Source of the DNA: Carposina sasakii | Taxonomy: Eukaryota > Arthropoda > Insecta > Lepidoptera > Carposinidae | Length of the DNA: 64,000 nucleotides | Direction: 5' to 3' | NCBI GenBank assembly: GCA_014607495.2 | Contig: CP053175.1 | Location: 2,542,001-2,606,000 of the forward strand | Part shown: in pieces, positions 61,401 to 64,000 of the stretch | Layout of the letters: the number at the start of each line of letters is the position of its first letter | How positions within the stretch are numbered: the first letter of the stretch is position 1 | Notes under the pieces: generated by a model | Databases searched by the model: none | What the model saw: the letters and a program-made list of their open reading frames with translations, nothing else | Told to the model about the DNA's origin: nothing | Translations under genes and position numbers: made by a program

Positions 61401-63595
61401 AACTACACCAATCGGCCGTAAAATGAATTGCAATATAGTATAATGGAAAGGCAGCCTTATCGTTTTCGGTTGTTGATTTGTCATCAAATTACGACATACC
61501 TACAAGATCTGAAAACTGAATACAACGTCCCACAAAACTGCTTGCGCCGTTTGATCCATCATATCAGTATTATTATAATAGATACAAGATATACCAATAG
61601 CAGACCTAAAATAGGTAAATTGATTATGTTTTGCTTATCACCAGGTACCAAAGCCAGGCGGTGTGAAGAAAGGCTGGATGCGGCAATTTGTGGTTGTGTG
61701 CGATTTCAAGCTGTTTCTCTACGATATCTCTCAGGATAGGTGAGTTATTTACGCTTTACTCAGAATTGACAAAAGTTATTGACATTTCGGTCTGATTTGA
61801 CACCGTGCTTGATATTTTATTCCGATTTGATAACGTGATTGATATTTCATGCCGATTTGACATTGTGATTGACATTTCACCCTGATTTGACATTGTGATT
61901 GACAATTTACTCCGATTTTCACAACATGACTGGCTTTTCATTCTGGACAACGTGATAAACGTTACTCTGTTAACCGTGTATTTAGGCCAACAAGCTAAAC
62001 ATTTTAGCAGATAATCCATACAATTTCCTGTCAAGCGTAATTTCATCATCATCGTGAATTTTAGACACGATTTTGTAAAAACAGCGTAAGTGTCCAAAGT
62101 GGCAACATTTTTATAATTGACTGGTTTTTTACCTGTAATTTTATTTCAGAAACGCTTTACCGTCGGTGTGCGTGAGTCAAGTACTGGACATGCGAGATCC
62201 GGAGTTCAGTGTGACGTCAGTGAAGGACAGTGACGTCATACACGCCAGCAAGCGCGACATACCTTGTATATTTAGGGTAAGTGCATAGGCAAGGATAGCC
62301 AGGTTTGTACATATATCTAGTTAACTAGTTAGTGTGTTTACGACGACTACGTACGTACTCTACCTACAGGGTGTAACAGAAAGGGTATGTTAAGCGAAAA
62401 GCTATGTAAATAGCCCACTATAGAGATCCTATTTCCAAAATTTGAGACTCGAAATCATATTTTTATTTTTCAAGATTGTATGGACATTCCTGAGTTGTTT
62501 CGGAATTCTTCATACAATCTTGAAAAATAAAAATAAAAACTCTTCTGCAAAATAATGTTATCTGATAACTGAACTTTGGATTTGAATATCTTGGAAACCA
62601 GACACTTCCGAGGTATGTTTCCACGGAGAAAAATGTTCGTGGTGACTAGGAGAATGTCTAGTACTTATTCTGAAACGTGTATACGAGTATGTAGTTATTA
62701 GCCTATTGCAGTCCACTGCTGGACGTAGGCCTCCCCCAGGGCACGCCACAGGGCTACTGTCATAGGGGAGTTTTACCTATAGCCTGTATATGTGTATGTA
62801 AGTATATATATTTTACAGATATCGACGTCTCAACTAGAGGGCGGTAAGAAGTTCCATACGCTAATGTTGGCGGAATCGGAATCCGAGAAGACGAAGTGGG
62901 TCGTCGCTCTCAGCGAATTGCATAGGATACTCAAACGGAATAATCTGCCTGATAACTGTGTAAGTATACTAAGTATTATTATTATGTTTTTGTATTGAAG
63001 CTTAATTGACACTGCTGTGGAAGGCTTTAGAAACGACTTATTGGTATGTAGCATTAGGGAATTATAGTATAGAGTTATGCGAATACAGCAAGCTGAATCA
63101 TGCTCTTTTGAGCCGAGTAGAAGCTTGCTTCGTTATTATATACAGTCCTTCGAGGCGGATACATTATTGTCCTTGGAACCTGATATAATCCATCTAAATT
63201 ACGGTTCTTCTAGCTGGATCCAACAGATATGAATTATGGTCCTTCGGGTCGGATACAATTGAGCTAAATTACGGTCTTTGCAGCCTGATACAAAAGCATG
63301 ATTTACGATGGTCCTTCAAGCGGGCTAGAAGCCTGTTTAACAATGGTCCTTCGAGCCGGACATGTCAAGCCCCCCCCTGACCCGCAGGTGTACAGCGCGA
63401 TGGTGGCGGTGGACAGCGGCGCACTGGGCGCGGTGCGCGGCGTGCAGTGTGCGTGCGTGCTGGAGCGAGCGCGGCTGTGCGTGGGCGGTGACGCCGGCCT
63501 GGCGCTGCTGGACCTGCAGCGCGGACTGCTGACGCCGCGCCGCCAGCACGCGCCCGTGCCGGCCGTCAGGCACGTGCCGCAGGAGCAGCTGCTGG
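25350..63595 (+). CDS. gek: genghis khan (gek), MRCK-type kinase; 31 exons placed, 3' end off the right edge
   Basis: Orthologue of Drosophila gek and vertebrate MRCK (CDC42BPA/B), a large Ser/Thr kinase that binds active Cdc42 and phosphorylates myosin-linked targets to control the actin cortex. Domains in order: N-terminal dimerisation segment, kinase (residues about 96-365, with GRGAFGE, Lys147, HRDIKPDN, DFG and PDYISPE), AGC tail ([13 protein letters not shown]), long coiled coil, C1 zinc finger, PH, and the start of CNH. About 1270 residues are encoded by the placed exons, plus exon 17, of which only the 3' half is recognised. All junction phases agree and every join is GT-AG. The rest of CNH and the CRIB motif should lie to the right. 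It is divergent from lines. Confidence 0.96.
26216..26968. mobile_element. TIR element, GATTTCAC ends
   Basis: Left end GATTTCACGAACGTCTCCTAA; right end ...TTTAGGGAGCACTGGTGAAATC. Inner TTAGGAGA motifs are also inverted. About 750 bp without a convincing ORF. Confidence 0.55.
27612..27848. mobile_element. TIR MITE, AGGGGTCATCCATAAATTAC ends
   Basis: AGGGGTCATCCATAAATTAC/GTCAC at the left and GTGACGTAATATATGGATAG/CCCCT at the right are imperfect inverted repeats, with TGACGTCAC repeats inside. Confidence 0.75.
28270..28443. mobile_element. Palindromic MITE, family A, copy 4
   Basis: Arms GCAAAAGCAAAGCAGAAGCA...GCGATAGCGAAAATTGTA and their complement. It ends 32 bases before the gek exon 2 acceptor and so probably supplies part of the branch-site region. 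Confidence 0.75.
28476..28649 (+). CDS. gek: gek coding exon 2
   Basis: Encodes [18 protein letters not shown], then [18 protein letters not shown] and [13 protein letters not shown]. It corresponds to the conserved MRCK N-terminal helix (ETLLDILICLYDEC). Confidence 0.95.
28723..28894. mobile_element. TIR MITE, GGCTGGGTTTCCACTGAGGC ends
   Basis: GGCTGGGTTTCCACTGAGGC/GGAGC at the left and GCTCCGCCTCAGTAGAAACG/CAGCC at the right are inverted. It is 74 bases past the exon 2 donor and abuts the next MITE. Confidence 0.75.
28895..29348. mobile_element. Palindromic MITE, family A, copy 5, split by a nested element
   Basis: The left half (GCAGAAGCAGAGCGATAGC... to CACACATTACATTATATTC) and right half (GCATTGCTACTCTGGGCTC...AAATTAGGTAATAG) flank a family B element at 29021-29298. 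Confidence 0.68.
29021..29298. mobile_element. Dispersed element, family B, copy 2 (nested)
   Basis: TAGTGAACGCCCGCGACTCC through ATCGAAATCGGTACAGCC and GATTAGCGTGCACAAACGC to TTATATGTATAGATA. It is inserted in a family A MITE. Confidence 0.72.
29902..30023 (+). CDS. gek: gek coding exon 3 (kinase start, P-loop)
   Basis: Encodes [20 protein letters not shown], then [16 protein letters not shown]. The glycine-rich loop is G103-R-G105-A-F-G108. Confidence 0.96.
30805..30991. mobile_element. hAT-type miniature, copy 1, with 8-bp TSD
   Basis: Ends CAGAGGTTCCCAAAC and ...TGGAACCACTG. It is flanked by perfect GTCTAGAG duplications at 30797-30804 and 30992-30999, the hAT target-site length. Confidence 0.88.
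31167..31277 (+). CDS. gek: gek coding exon 4 (catalytic lysine)
   Basis: Encodes [20 protein letters not shown], then [17 protein letters not shown]. Lys in YAMK is the ATP-anchoring lysine. The Ala/Ser/Thr-rich stretch ahead of it lengthens the beta2-beta3 loop by about 20 residues compared with vertebrate MRCK. Confidence 0.95.
31748..31933. mobile_element. hAT-type miniature, copy 2, with 8-bp TSD
   Basis: A close relative of 30805-30991. The flanks GTTTAATC at 31740-31747 and 31934-31941 are identical. Confidence 0.88.
32392..32674 (-). mobile_element. tRNA-derived SINE with perfect 12-bp TSD
   Basis: The minus strand has A box TAGCCCAATGGTTAAGAC and B box GTTCGATCCC, then about 200 bases of body and an (ATC)n tail. 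TAACAGTAATGT flanks it at 32380-32391 and 32675-32686. The head end lies just upstream of the gek exon 5 acceptor. Confidence 0.9.
32703..32807 (+). CDS. gek: gek coding exon 5
   Basis: Encodes [20 protein letters not shown], then [15 protein letters not shown]. It includes the alpha-C glutamate (KEERD). Confidence 0.96.
33654..33802 (+). CDS. gek: gek coding exon 6
   Basis: Encodes [20 protein letters not shown] through HELRYVHR, splitting the HRD arginine codon. Its last 12 bases and donor (ATACGTGCATCG|GTAAGT) form the first unit of the downstream 30-bp array. Confidence 0.96.
33791..34068 (+). repeat. gek: 30-bp minisatellite spanning gek exon 6 donor (block A)
   Basis: About nine units of ACATGTGCTGAGGTGAGTGT + GAACTAGTGG. 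The first is the exon end plus intron start (ATACGTGCATCGGTAAGTGT + GAAATAGTGG), about 22 of 30 positions identical. Several units keep a GAG|GTGAGT donor-like core. Confidence 0.92.
34075..34640 (-). mobile_element. Non-LTR retrotransposon RT fragment
   Basis: The minus strand reads [19 protein letters not shown], then [38 protein letters not shown] and [14 protein letters not shown], the fingers and early palm of a LINE reverse transcriptase. It is truncated at both ends and lies between two blocks of the same minisatellite. Confidence 0.8.
34655..34890 (+). repeat. gek: 30-bp minisatellite, block B, beyond the RT fragment
   Basis: About seven diverged units of the block A repeat (GAGTGTGAACTAGTGGATATGTGCTGAG-like; one carries GAG|GTAAGTG). 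Confidence 0.85.
34960..35083 (-). repeat. tRNA-like SINE head, fragment
   Basis: The minus strand reads GGTAGCCTAGTGGTTAGGTT and GGGTTCGATCCCAGTCACGG. It is related to the SINE at 32392-32674. Confidence 0.7.
35224..35317 (+). CDS. gek: gek coding exon 7 (catalytic loop, DFG)
   Basis: Encodes (R)[20 protein letters not shown], then [11 protein letters not shown]. The catalytic Asp and the DFG motif are both intact. Confidence 0.96.
35570..35626 (+). CDS. gek: gek coding exon 8 (activation segment)
   Basis: Encodes [19 protein letters not shown], with the SPE (APE-type) motif. Phase 0 on both sides. Confidence 0.96.
36125..36304 (+). CDS. gek: gek coding exon 9
   Basis: Encodes [40 protein letters not shown], then [20 protein letters not shown]. 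The last ten residues differ from the vertebrate FQFPAQ segment. Confidence 0.95.
36728..36814 (+). CDS. gek: gek coding exon 10
   Basis: Encodes [20 protein letters not shown], then GRNGLSDFK, the end of the kinase C-lobe. Confidence 0.95.
36842..37132. mobile_element. hAT-type miniature with 8-bp TSD
   Basis: Ends CAGGTCTGCCCAC and GGACACCCCTG, with TTCTAGTA repeated at 36834-36841 and 37133-37140. The interior has GGCCCGC and GGCCCTTC motifs. It begins 28 bases after the exon 10 donor. Confidence 0.85.
37880..38001 (+). CDS. gek: gek coding exon 11 (AGC tail)
   Basis: Encodes [20 protein letters not shown], then [20 protein letters not shown]. The [13 protein letters not shown] segment is diagnostic of MRCK. 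Confidence 0.97.
38018..38164. mobile_element. TIR MITE beside gek exon 11
   Basis: GGTCGATTCCGGCGGTCACA/CTTAAACC at the left and GGTTTAAGTGTGACTGCCGG/AATCCGACC at the right are inverted. It starts 17 bases after the exon 11 donor. Confidence 0.82.
38574..38712 (+). CDS. gek: gek coding exon 12
   Basis: Encodes [46 protein letters not shown]. The [12 protein letters not shown] hydrophobic motif is the conserved AGC-tail end. The exon end is the seed of a tandem array. Confidence 0.95.
38690..38996 (+). repeat. gek: 30-bp array repeating the gek exon 12 5' splice site
   Basis: Ten copies of ACTAGTCAG|GTA, the first being the authentic exon end. GT positions are 38713, 38743, 38773, 38802, then every 30 bases to 38982. 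The unit is GCCAAGAACCACCACTAGTC + AGGTAAATAT. The third interval is 29 bp. The repeated part includes about 21 bases of exon. Confidence 0.93.
39140..39470. mobile_element. Dispersed element, family B, copy 3 (long, reverse)
   Basis: From ATGTAACGGATCGCTGTCTG through GCGTTTGTGCACGCTAATCTC to GGACGGAGTCGCGGGCGTCC. It is in the opposite orientation to the copies at 13830 and 29021. Confidence 0.75.
39488..39586 (-). repeat. tRNA-like SINE head, fragment
   Basis: The minus strand reads GATAGCCCAATGGTTAAGAC and TAGTTCCCAGTCACGG. The B box is decayed. Confidence 0.65.
39835..39952 (+). CDS. gek: gek coding exon 13 (coiled coil start)
   Basis: Encodes [20 protein letters not shown], then [19 protein letters not shown]. 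Heptad-like Leu/Ala spacing begins here. Confidence 0.92.
40250..40445. repeat. Dispersed repeat (CTCGTGTCGCGGTGTTTGTT)
   Basis: Ends ...CACGCGAGCGGAGCCGCGAG. The left part also occurs at 5797-5820. It is in gek intron 13. Confidence 0.6.
40545..40651 (+). CDS. gek: gek coding exon 14 (coiled coil)
   Basis: Encodes (E)[19 protein letters not shown], then [16 protein letters not shown]. Phase 0 at the end. Confidence 0.93.
41335..41466 (+). CDS. gek: gek coding exon 15 (coiled coil)
   Basis: Encodes [20 protein letters not shown], then [24 protein letters not shown]. The acceptor is TCTTTCCAG and the donor is GTAAGT. Confidence 0.93.
41611..42239. mobile_element. TIR element with GTGACAGCCAGGCAAATA ends, copy 2
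   Basis: A longer relative of 4535-4986, with TTGTGACAGCCAGGCAAATA at the left and its complement at 42206-42231. An internal piece (TAGGCGTTACAATTCGGAAG ... GGTGGGCGCACCC) recurs in reverse at 48071-48165. Confidence 0.78.
42399..42535. mobile_element. Palindromic MITE, family A, copy 6
   Basis: GCGATAGCGAAAATTGTACA at the left and TTTTTACTATCGCATTGC at the right. It ends about 30 bases before the gek exon 16 acceptor. Confidence 0.7.
42567..42680 (+). CDS. gek: gek coding exon 16 (coiled coil)
   Basis: Encodes [20 protein letters not shown], then [18 protein letters not shown]. It matches the MRCK MEINERLTELHTQKQKLAR segment. Confidence 0.95.
43006..43170. repeat. Dispersed repeat (TACATATTATAAAACAAAGT)
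   Basis: The same unit is at 32150-32290 and in reverse at 28060-28260. It ends GCGAAGCCGGGGCGGGTCGC. Confidence 0.65.
43171..44241 (+). other. gek: gek intron 16 remainder; expected exon 17 start not found
   Basis: AT-rich with no coding segment recognised on either strand. The conserved MRCK block just after QKQKL (VRDKEEE-like) is expected between exon 16 and the array at 44277 but I could not find it. Confidence 0.5.
44277..45424 (+). repeat. gek: 112-bp tandem array built from gek exon 17 3' half and its donor
   Basis: Nine full, apparently identical units start at 44379 and repeat every 112 bases to 45386, with a partial unit after and a diverged unit before. Each unit has 86 bases encoding [20 protein letters not shown] + SDQAK, then a GTACAC donor, 26 bases of ACAT-rich sequence ending CATAG, then the next copy. 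QAK| is in the phase exon 18 requires. Confidence 0.95.
44379..44464 (+). CDS. gek: gek exon 17, 3' part (first regular array copy)
   Basis: In gek phase it reads [20 protein letters not shown] + SDQAK|GTACAC, matching RRTERAKKELE in vertebrate MRCK. Which of the identical copies is used, and where the exon begins, cannot be told. As a lone 86-base exon it would break frame. Confidence 0.6.
45620..45880. repeat. Dispersed repeat, family C copy
   Basis: CTTCACTAGAATACATCATC, GTAAGAGTCGACTAA repeated once, and CCCCATTTCGGGAACACAG. It is in gek intron 17. Confidence 0.68.
45975..46085 (+). CDS. gek: gek coding exon 18 (coiled coil)
   Basis: Encodes [20 protein letters not shown], then [25 protein letters not shown] aligns with DRKLREQS of MRCK. 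Confidence 0.94.
46410..46640. repeat. Dispersed repeat, family C copy
   Basis: GATGCGGGGCTTCACTAGAA through GTCGTAAGAGTCGACTAAGG to GGGAACACAGCTGTGTG. It is in gek intron 18, ending near the exon 19 acceptor. Confidence 0.7.
46695..46808 (+). CDS. gek: gek coding exon 19 (coiled coil)
   Basis: Encodes [20 protein letters not shown], then [18 protein letters not shown]. Confidence 0.93.
47209..47322 (+). CDS. gek: gek coding exon 20 (coiled coil)
   Basis: Encodes [20 protein letters not shown], then [18 protein letters not shown]. The donor is GTGAGT. Confidence 0.93.
48407..48542. mobile_element. Hairpin MITE upstream of gek exon 21
   Basis: GTCCGCGAG...GCTGAGCTTTGCACTTGTGT and the complement ACACAAGTGCAAAGCTCAG...CTCGCGGAC. 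It ends 40 bases before the acceptor. Confidence 0.8.
48583..48687 (+). CDS. gek: gek coding exon 21 (coiled coil)
   Basis: Encodes [20 protein letters not shown], then [15 protein letters not shown]. It matches the MRCK ESVAHWEAQ stretch. Confidence 0.94.
48936..49038 (+). CDS. gek: gek coding exon 22
   Basis: Encodes [20 protein letters not shown], then [14 protein letters not shown]. This is one of the most conserved MRCK motifs ([23 protein letters not shown] in vertebrates). Confidence 0.97.
49295..49505 (+). CDS. gek: gek coding exon 23
   Basis: Encodes [20 protein letters not shown], then [20 protein letters not shown] and [20 protein letters not shown]. It matches WKMRRFAKLDMSARLELQSAL...EIRAKQAIQEEL. 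Confidence 0.95.
49660..49910. repeat. LINE-tail type repeat, about 240 bp, copy 1
   Basis: (CTT)n, then GTTGCAGTCCACTGCTGGAC, GGGCACGCCACAAGG, CACCACGCTGGGCAGGCGGG and CCGGCACCACGCGGC. A near-identical unit lies at 58865-59128. Confidence 0.75.
50128..50243 (+). CDS. gek: gek coding exon 24
   Basis: Encodes [20 protein letters not shown], then [18 protein letters not shown]. Its last about 30 bases are repeated twice downstream. Confidence 0.94.
50214..50516 (+). repeat. gek: About 110-bp tandem repeat spanning gek exon 24 donor
   Basis: Copy 1 is TTTGGACCTGCCGCAGCCTC + ATAGCTCCT|GTGAGTACACACTTATC, then an (ATC)n run and ATTACTAG. Copy 2 (about 50328-50410) and copy 3 (about 50438-50515) repeat this order; in both the donor GT is lost (CCT|GACACA and CCT|ATGAGT). 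A fourth, decayed exon-like scrap (TTGCATATTCGTGACC) is near 50521. Confidence 0.88.
50804..51096 (+). CDS. gek: Candidate alternative terminal exon of gek
   Basis: TTTTTCTTTCCAG precedes an open frame in the phase left by exon 24 (T|CA). It gives 97 residues starting [20 protein letters not shown] and ending SMDSMVLM with TAA at 51094-51096. The first 25 residues are strongly hydrophobic, like a membrane segment. AT-rich sequence and an AATAAA near 54037 could be its 3' UTR. This is a hypothesis; the frame may be open by chance. Confidence 0.3.
51097..57121 (+). other. gek: gek intron 24 (or alternative 3' UTR), AT-rich
   Basis: Long AT-rich stretch with a TIR element at 52993-53883 and a family C copy near 55318-55560. 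No recognisable coding exon was seen apart from the candidate at 50804. Confidence 0.5.
52993..53883. mobile_element. TIR element, about 890 bp, with ACAT flanks
   Basis: CGATACCTTGAGTCTCAAAT/GGCGTAATCACC at the left, perfectly complementary to GGTGATTACGCC/ATTTGAGACTCAAGGTATCG at the right. ACAT lies on both sides (52989-52992, 53884-53887), a likely 4-bp duplication. No transposase recognised. Confidence 0.85.
57122..57225 (+). CDS. gek: gek coding exon 25
   Basis: Encodes (F)[19 protein letters not shown], then [15 protein letters not shown]. It corresponds to the linker before C1 (human FLNTPTDALDQFE). Confidence 0.92.
57226..58356 (+). other. gek: gek intron 25
   Basis: AT-rich intron. 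TATCGTATCGTACGATGTCG at about 57530 is a short local repeat. No exon seen. Confidence 0.5.
58357..58561. mobile_element. Palindromic MITE, family A, copy 7 (GC-rich core)
   Basis: CCCCTGATTACGTAAAAGCA...GCGCGATCGCGATAATTGAG at the left and the complement at 58500-58561. Closest to the copy at 4062. Confidence 0.8.
58700..58810 (+). CDS. gek: gek coding exon 26 (Ser-rich linker)
   Basis: Encodes [20 protein letters not shown], then [17 protein letters not shown], a Ser/Pro-rich linker. Confidence 0.9.
58865..59128. repeat. LINE-tail type repeat, about 240 bp, copy 2
   Basis: (CAT)n, then GCCTATTGCAGTCCACTGCT through CACCACGCTGGGCAGGCGGG to CCGGCACCACGCGGCC. Same order as 49660-49910. Confidence 0.75.
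59645..59934. mobile_element. TIR MITE with about 70-bp arms
   Basis: CCATGGCCATAGAGGAATAA ... CTAACTGCCTCGATGCACCA at the left; TGGTGCATCGAGGCAGTTAG ... CTTATTCCTCTATGGCCATGG at the right. It is 290 bp with no ORF. Confidence 0.85.
60033..60140 (+). CDS. gek: gek coding exon 27 (C1, first half)
   Basis: Encodes [20 protein letters not shown], then [17 protein letters not shown] of HQF and C-x2-C of KCNHC are C1 zinc ligands. Confidence 0.96.
60141..60928 (+). other. gek: gek intron 27
   Basis: AT-rich in its first part. The last 200 bases are richer in GC and hold a short repeat-like segment near 60715-60840. No exon seen. Confidence 0.5.
60929..61099 (+). CDS. gek: gek coding exon 28 (C1, second half; PH start)
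   Basis: Encodes [20 protein letters not shown], then [20 protein letters not shown] and [17 protein letters not shown]. It completes the C-x2-C...H-x2-C...C ligands. GIDxxxGxGTAYEG is the MRCK join to PH. It is very GC-rich. Confidence 0.96.
61645..61739 (+). CDS. gek: gek coding exon 29 (PH)
   Basis: Encodes [20 protein letters not shown], then [11 protein letters not shown]. This is the MRCK RIPKPAGVKKGWQ...[11 protein letters not shown] strand. Confidence 0.97.
61756..61960 (+). repeat. gek: Diverged 30-bp tandem repeat after gek exon 29 donor
   Basis: About six units of CTGATTTGACATTGTGATTG + ACATTTCACC, starting about 17 bases inside the intron. Exon sequence does not appear to be included. 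Confidence 0.8.
62150..62276 (+). CDS. gek: gek coding exon 30 (PH)
   Basis: Encodes [20 protein letters not shown], then [20 protein letters not shown] + FR. It aligns with VVISQVIDMRDEEFSVSSV...DVIHASRKDIPCIFR. Confidence 0.97.
62459..62534. repeat. AT-rich hairpin
   Basis: ATTTTTATTTTTCAAGATTG/TATG and its complement CATACAATCTTGAAAAATAA/AAAT surround a 26-base loop. It lies next to a GGGTGTAACAGAAAGGG motif at 62370, also seen at 16690. Confidence 0.65.
62819..62959 (+). CDS. gek: gek coding exon 31 (PH end)
   Basis: Encodes [20 protein letters not shown], then [20 protein letters not shown] + NNLPDNC. The Trp of KTKWV is the invariant PH C-terminal helix tryptophan. Confidence 0.96.
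63100..63375 (+). repeat. gek: Diverged 35-37 bp tandem repeat abutting the exon 32 acceptor
   Basis: Seven or so units beginning CCTTCGAGCCGGATACAA and ending TTACGGT. The last runs into CCCCCCCTGACCCGCAG|, the acceptor. Confidence 0.8.
63388..63595 (+). CDS. gek: gek coding exon 32 (start of CNH)
   Basis: Encodes [69 protein letters not shown], leaving G before GTGAGC. It matches the citron-homology propeller start. It is extremely GC-rich compared with the flanking introns. Confidence 0.93.
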
Positions 63596-64000
63596 GTGAG
63601 CGAGGCGGACTGTGCTAGCTCTCGGCTTATCCCACTTCTGATGATACTGCGTGTATCTCACTTCTGATGATATTTTTTATTATTATTTACATGAGACACA
63701 AACAGTACTATTACACAAATATATTCACAATACATAAGTAGCACATACACCCGCAAAGTGTCTACCAAAAAAAAACAGAATGATATTATAAAAATTCGGT
63801 CACAAGTGGCACCATGTGGTTCTATCGGCCCTTGGTGCTCTGCCTACCCCGTAAGGGATACAGGCGTGATTGTATGTATATATGATATTATGTATATTCC
63901 TCTTCTCATAACACTGTTTGCATCCCACTTCTGATCACTTAAGTATCTTTTCTGATTATCCTTAACTTACGAGAATTTTATTTGTGTTGATTCTACTTCC
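63596..64000 (+). other. gek: gek intron 32 start, window edge
   Basis: AT-rich, with a reverse family D copy at 63794-63885. The remaining CNH exons and the CRIB motif are expected further right. Confidence 0.6.

Overview
This window is animal nuclear DNA, almost certainly from a moth or butterfly. The evidence is small exons with consensus splice sites, AT-rich introns, insect-type orthologues, and dense short repeats of kinds familiar from Lepidoptera (tRNA-headed SINEs, palindromic MITEs, hAT miniatures, RTE-like LINE tails). There is no bacterial or viral gene content. The assignment to Lepidoptera is inference.

Four host genes are supported. (1) Bx42/SNW1 (spliceosome and transcription co-factor SKIP) lies on the minus strand at 8979->3097 in nine exons; its C-terminal exons lie beyond the left edge. 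(2) Drap1 (NC2-alpha) lies on the plus strand at 9594-12870 in five exons. It is divergent from Bx42 with about 0.6 kb between the start codons, and its second intron has the signature of a U12-type AT-AC intron. (3) A Lines/LINS1 orthologue lies on the minus strand at 21659/21611->19200 with its coding sequence in one exon. (4) genghis khan (gek), the MRCK-type Cdc42 effector kinase, runs on the plus strand from 25350 past the right edge. Thirty-one coding exons were placed, covering the kinase, AGC C-terminal tail, coiled coil, C1, PH and the start of CNH. The CRIB region should lie outside the window.

The remaining sequence is introns and intergenic DNA full of mobile elements. They include a LINE with the inverted 5' part expected from twin priming (1-2660), another RT remnant in gek intron 6, three hAT-type miniatures with perfect 8-bp target duplications, a SINE with a perfect 12-bp duplication just upstream of gek exon 5, at least seven copies of one palindromic MITE family, and several other inverted-repeat elements, some nested.

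The most unusual signal is in gek. Four separate tandem duplications each include the last bases of an exon together with its 5' splice site (exons 6, 12, 17 and 24; units of about 30, 30, 112 and 110 bp). The exon-12 array repeats an intact CAG|GTA donor ten times and is in frame for the first extra units. The exon-17 array is nine apparently identical 112-bp units, and the expected 5' half of that exon was not found. Two single-base frame disruptions, in Bx42 exon 7 and in the last Drap1 exon, both sit in or near C/G runs and may be assembly errors.

All splice sites were assigned by eye from reading frame, phase and GT/AG (or AT/AC) signals. No alignment or expression data were available.
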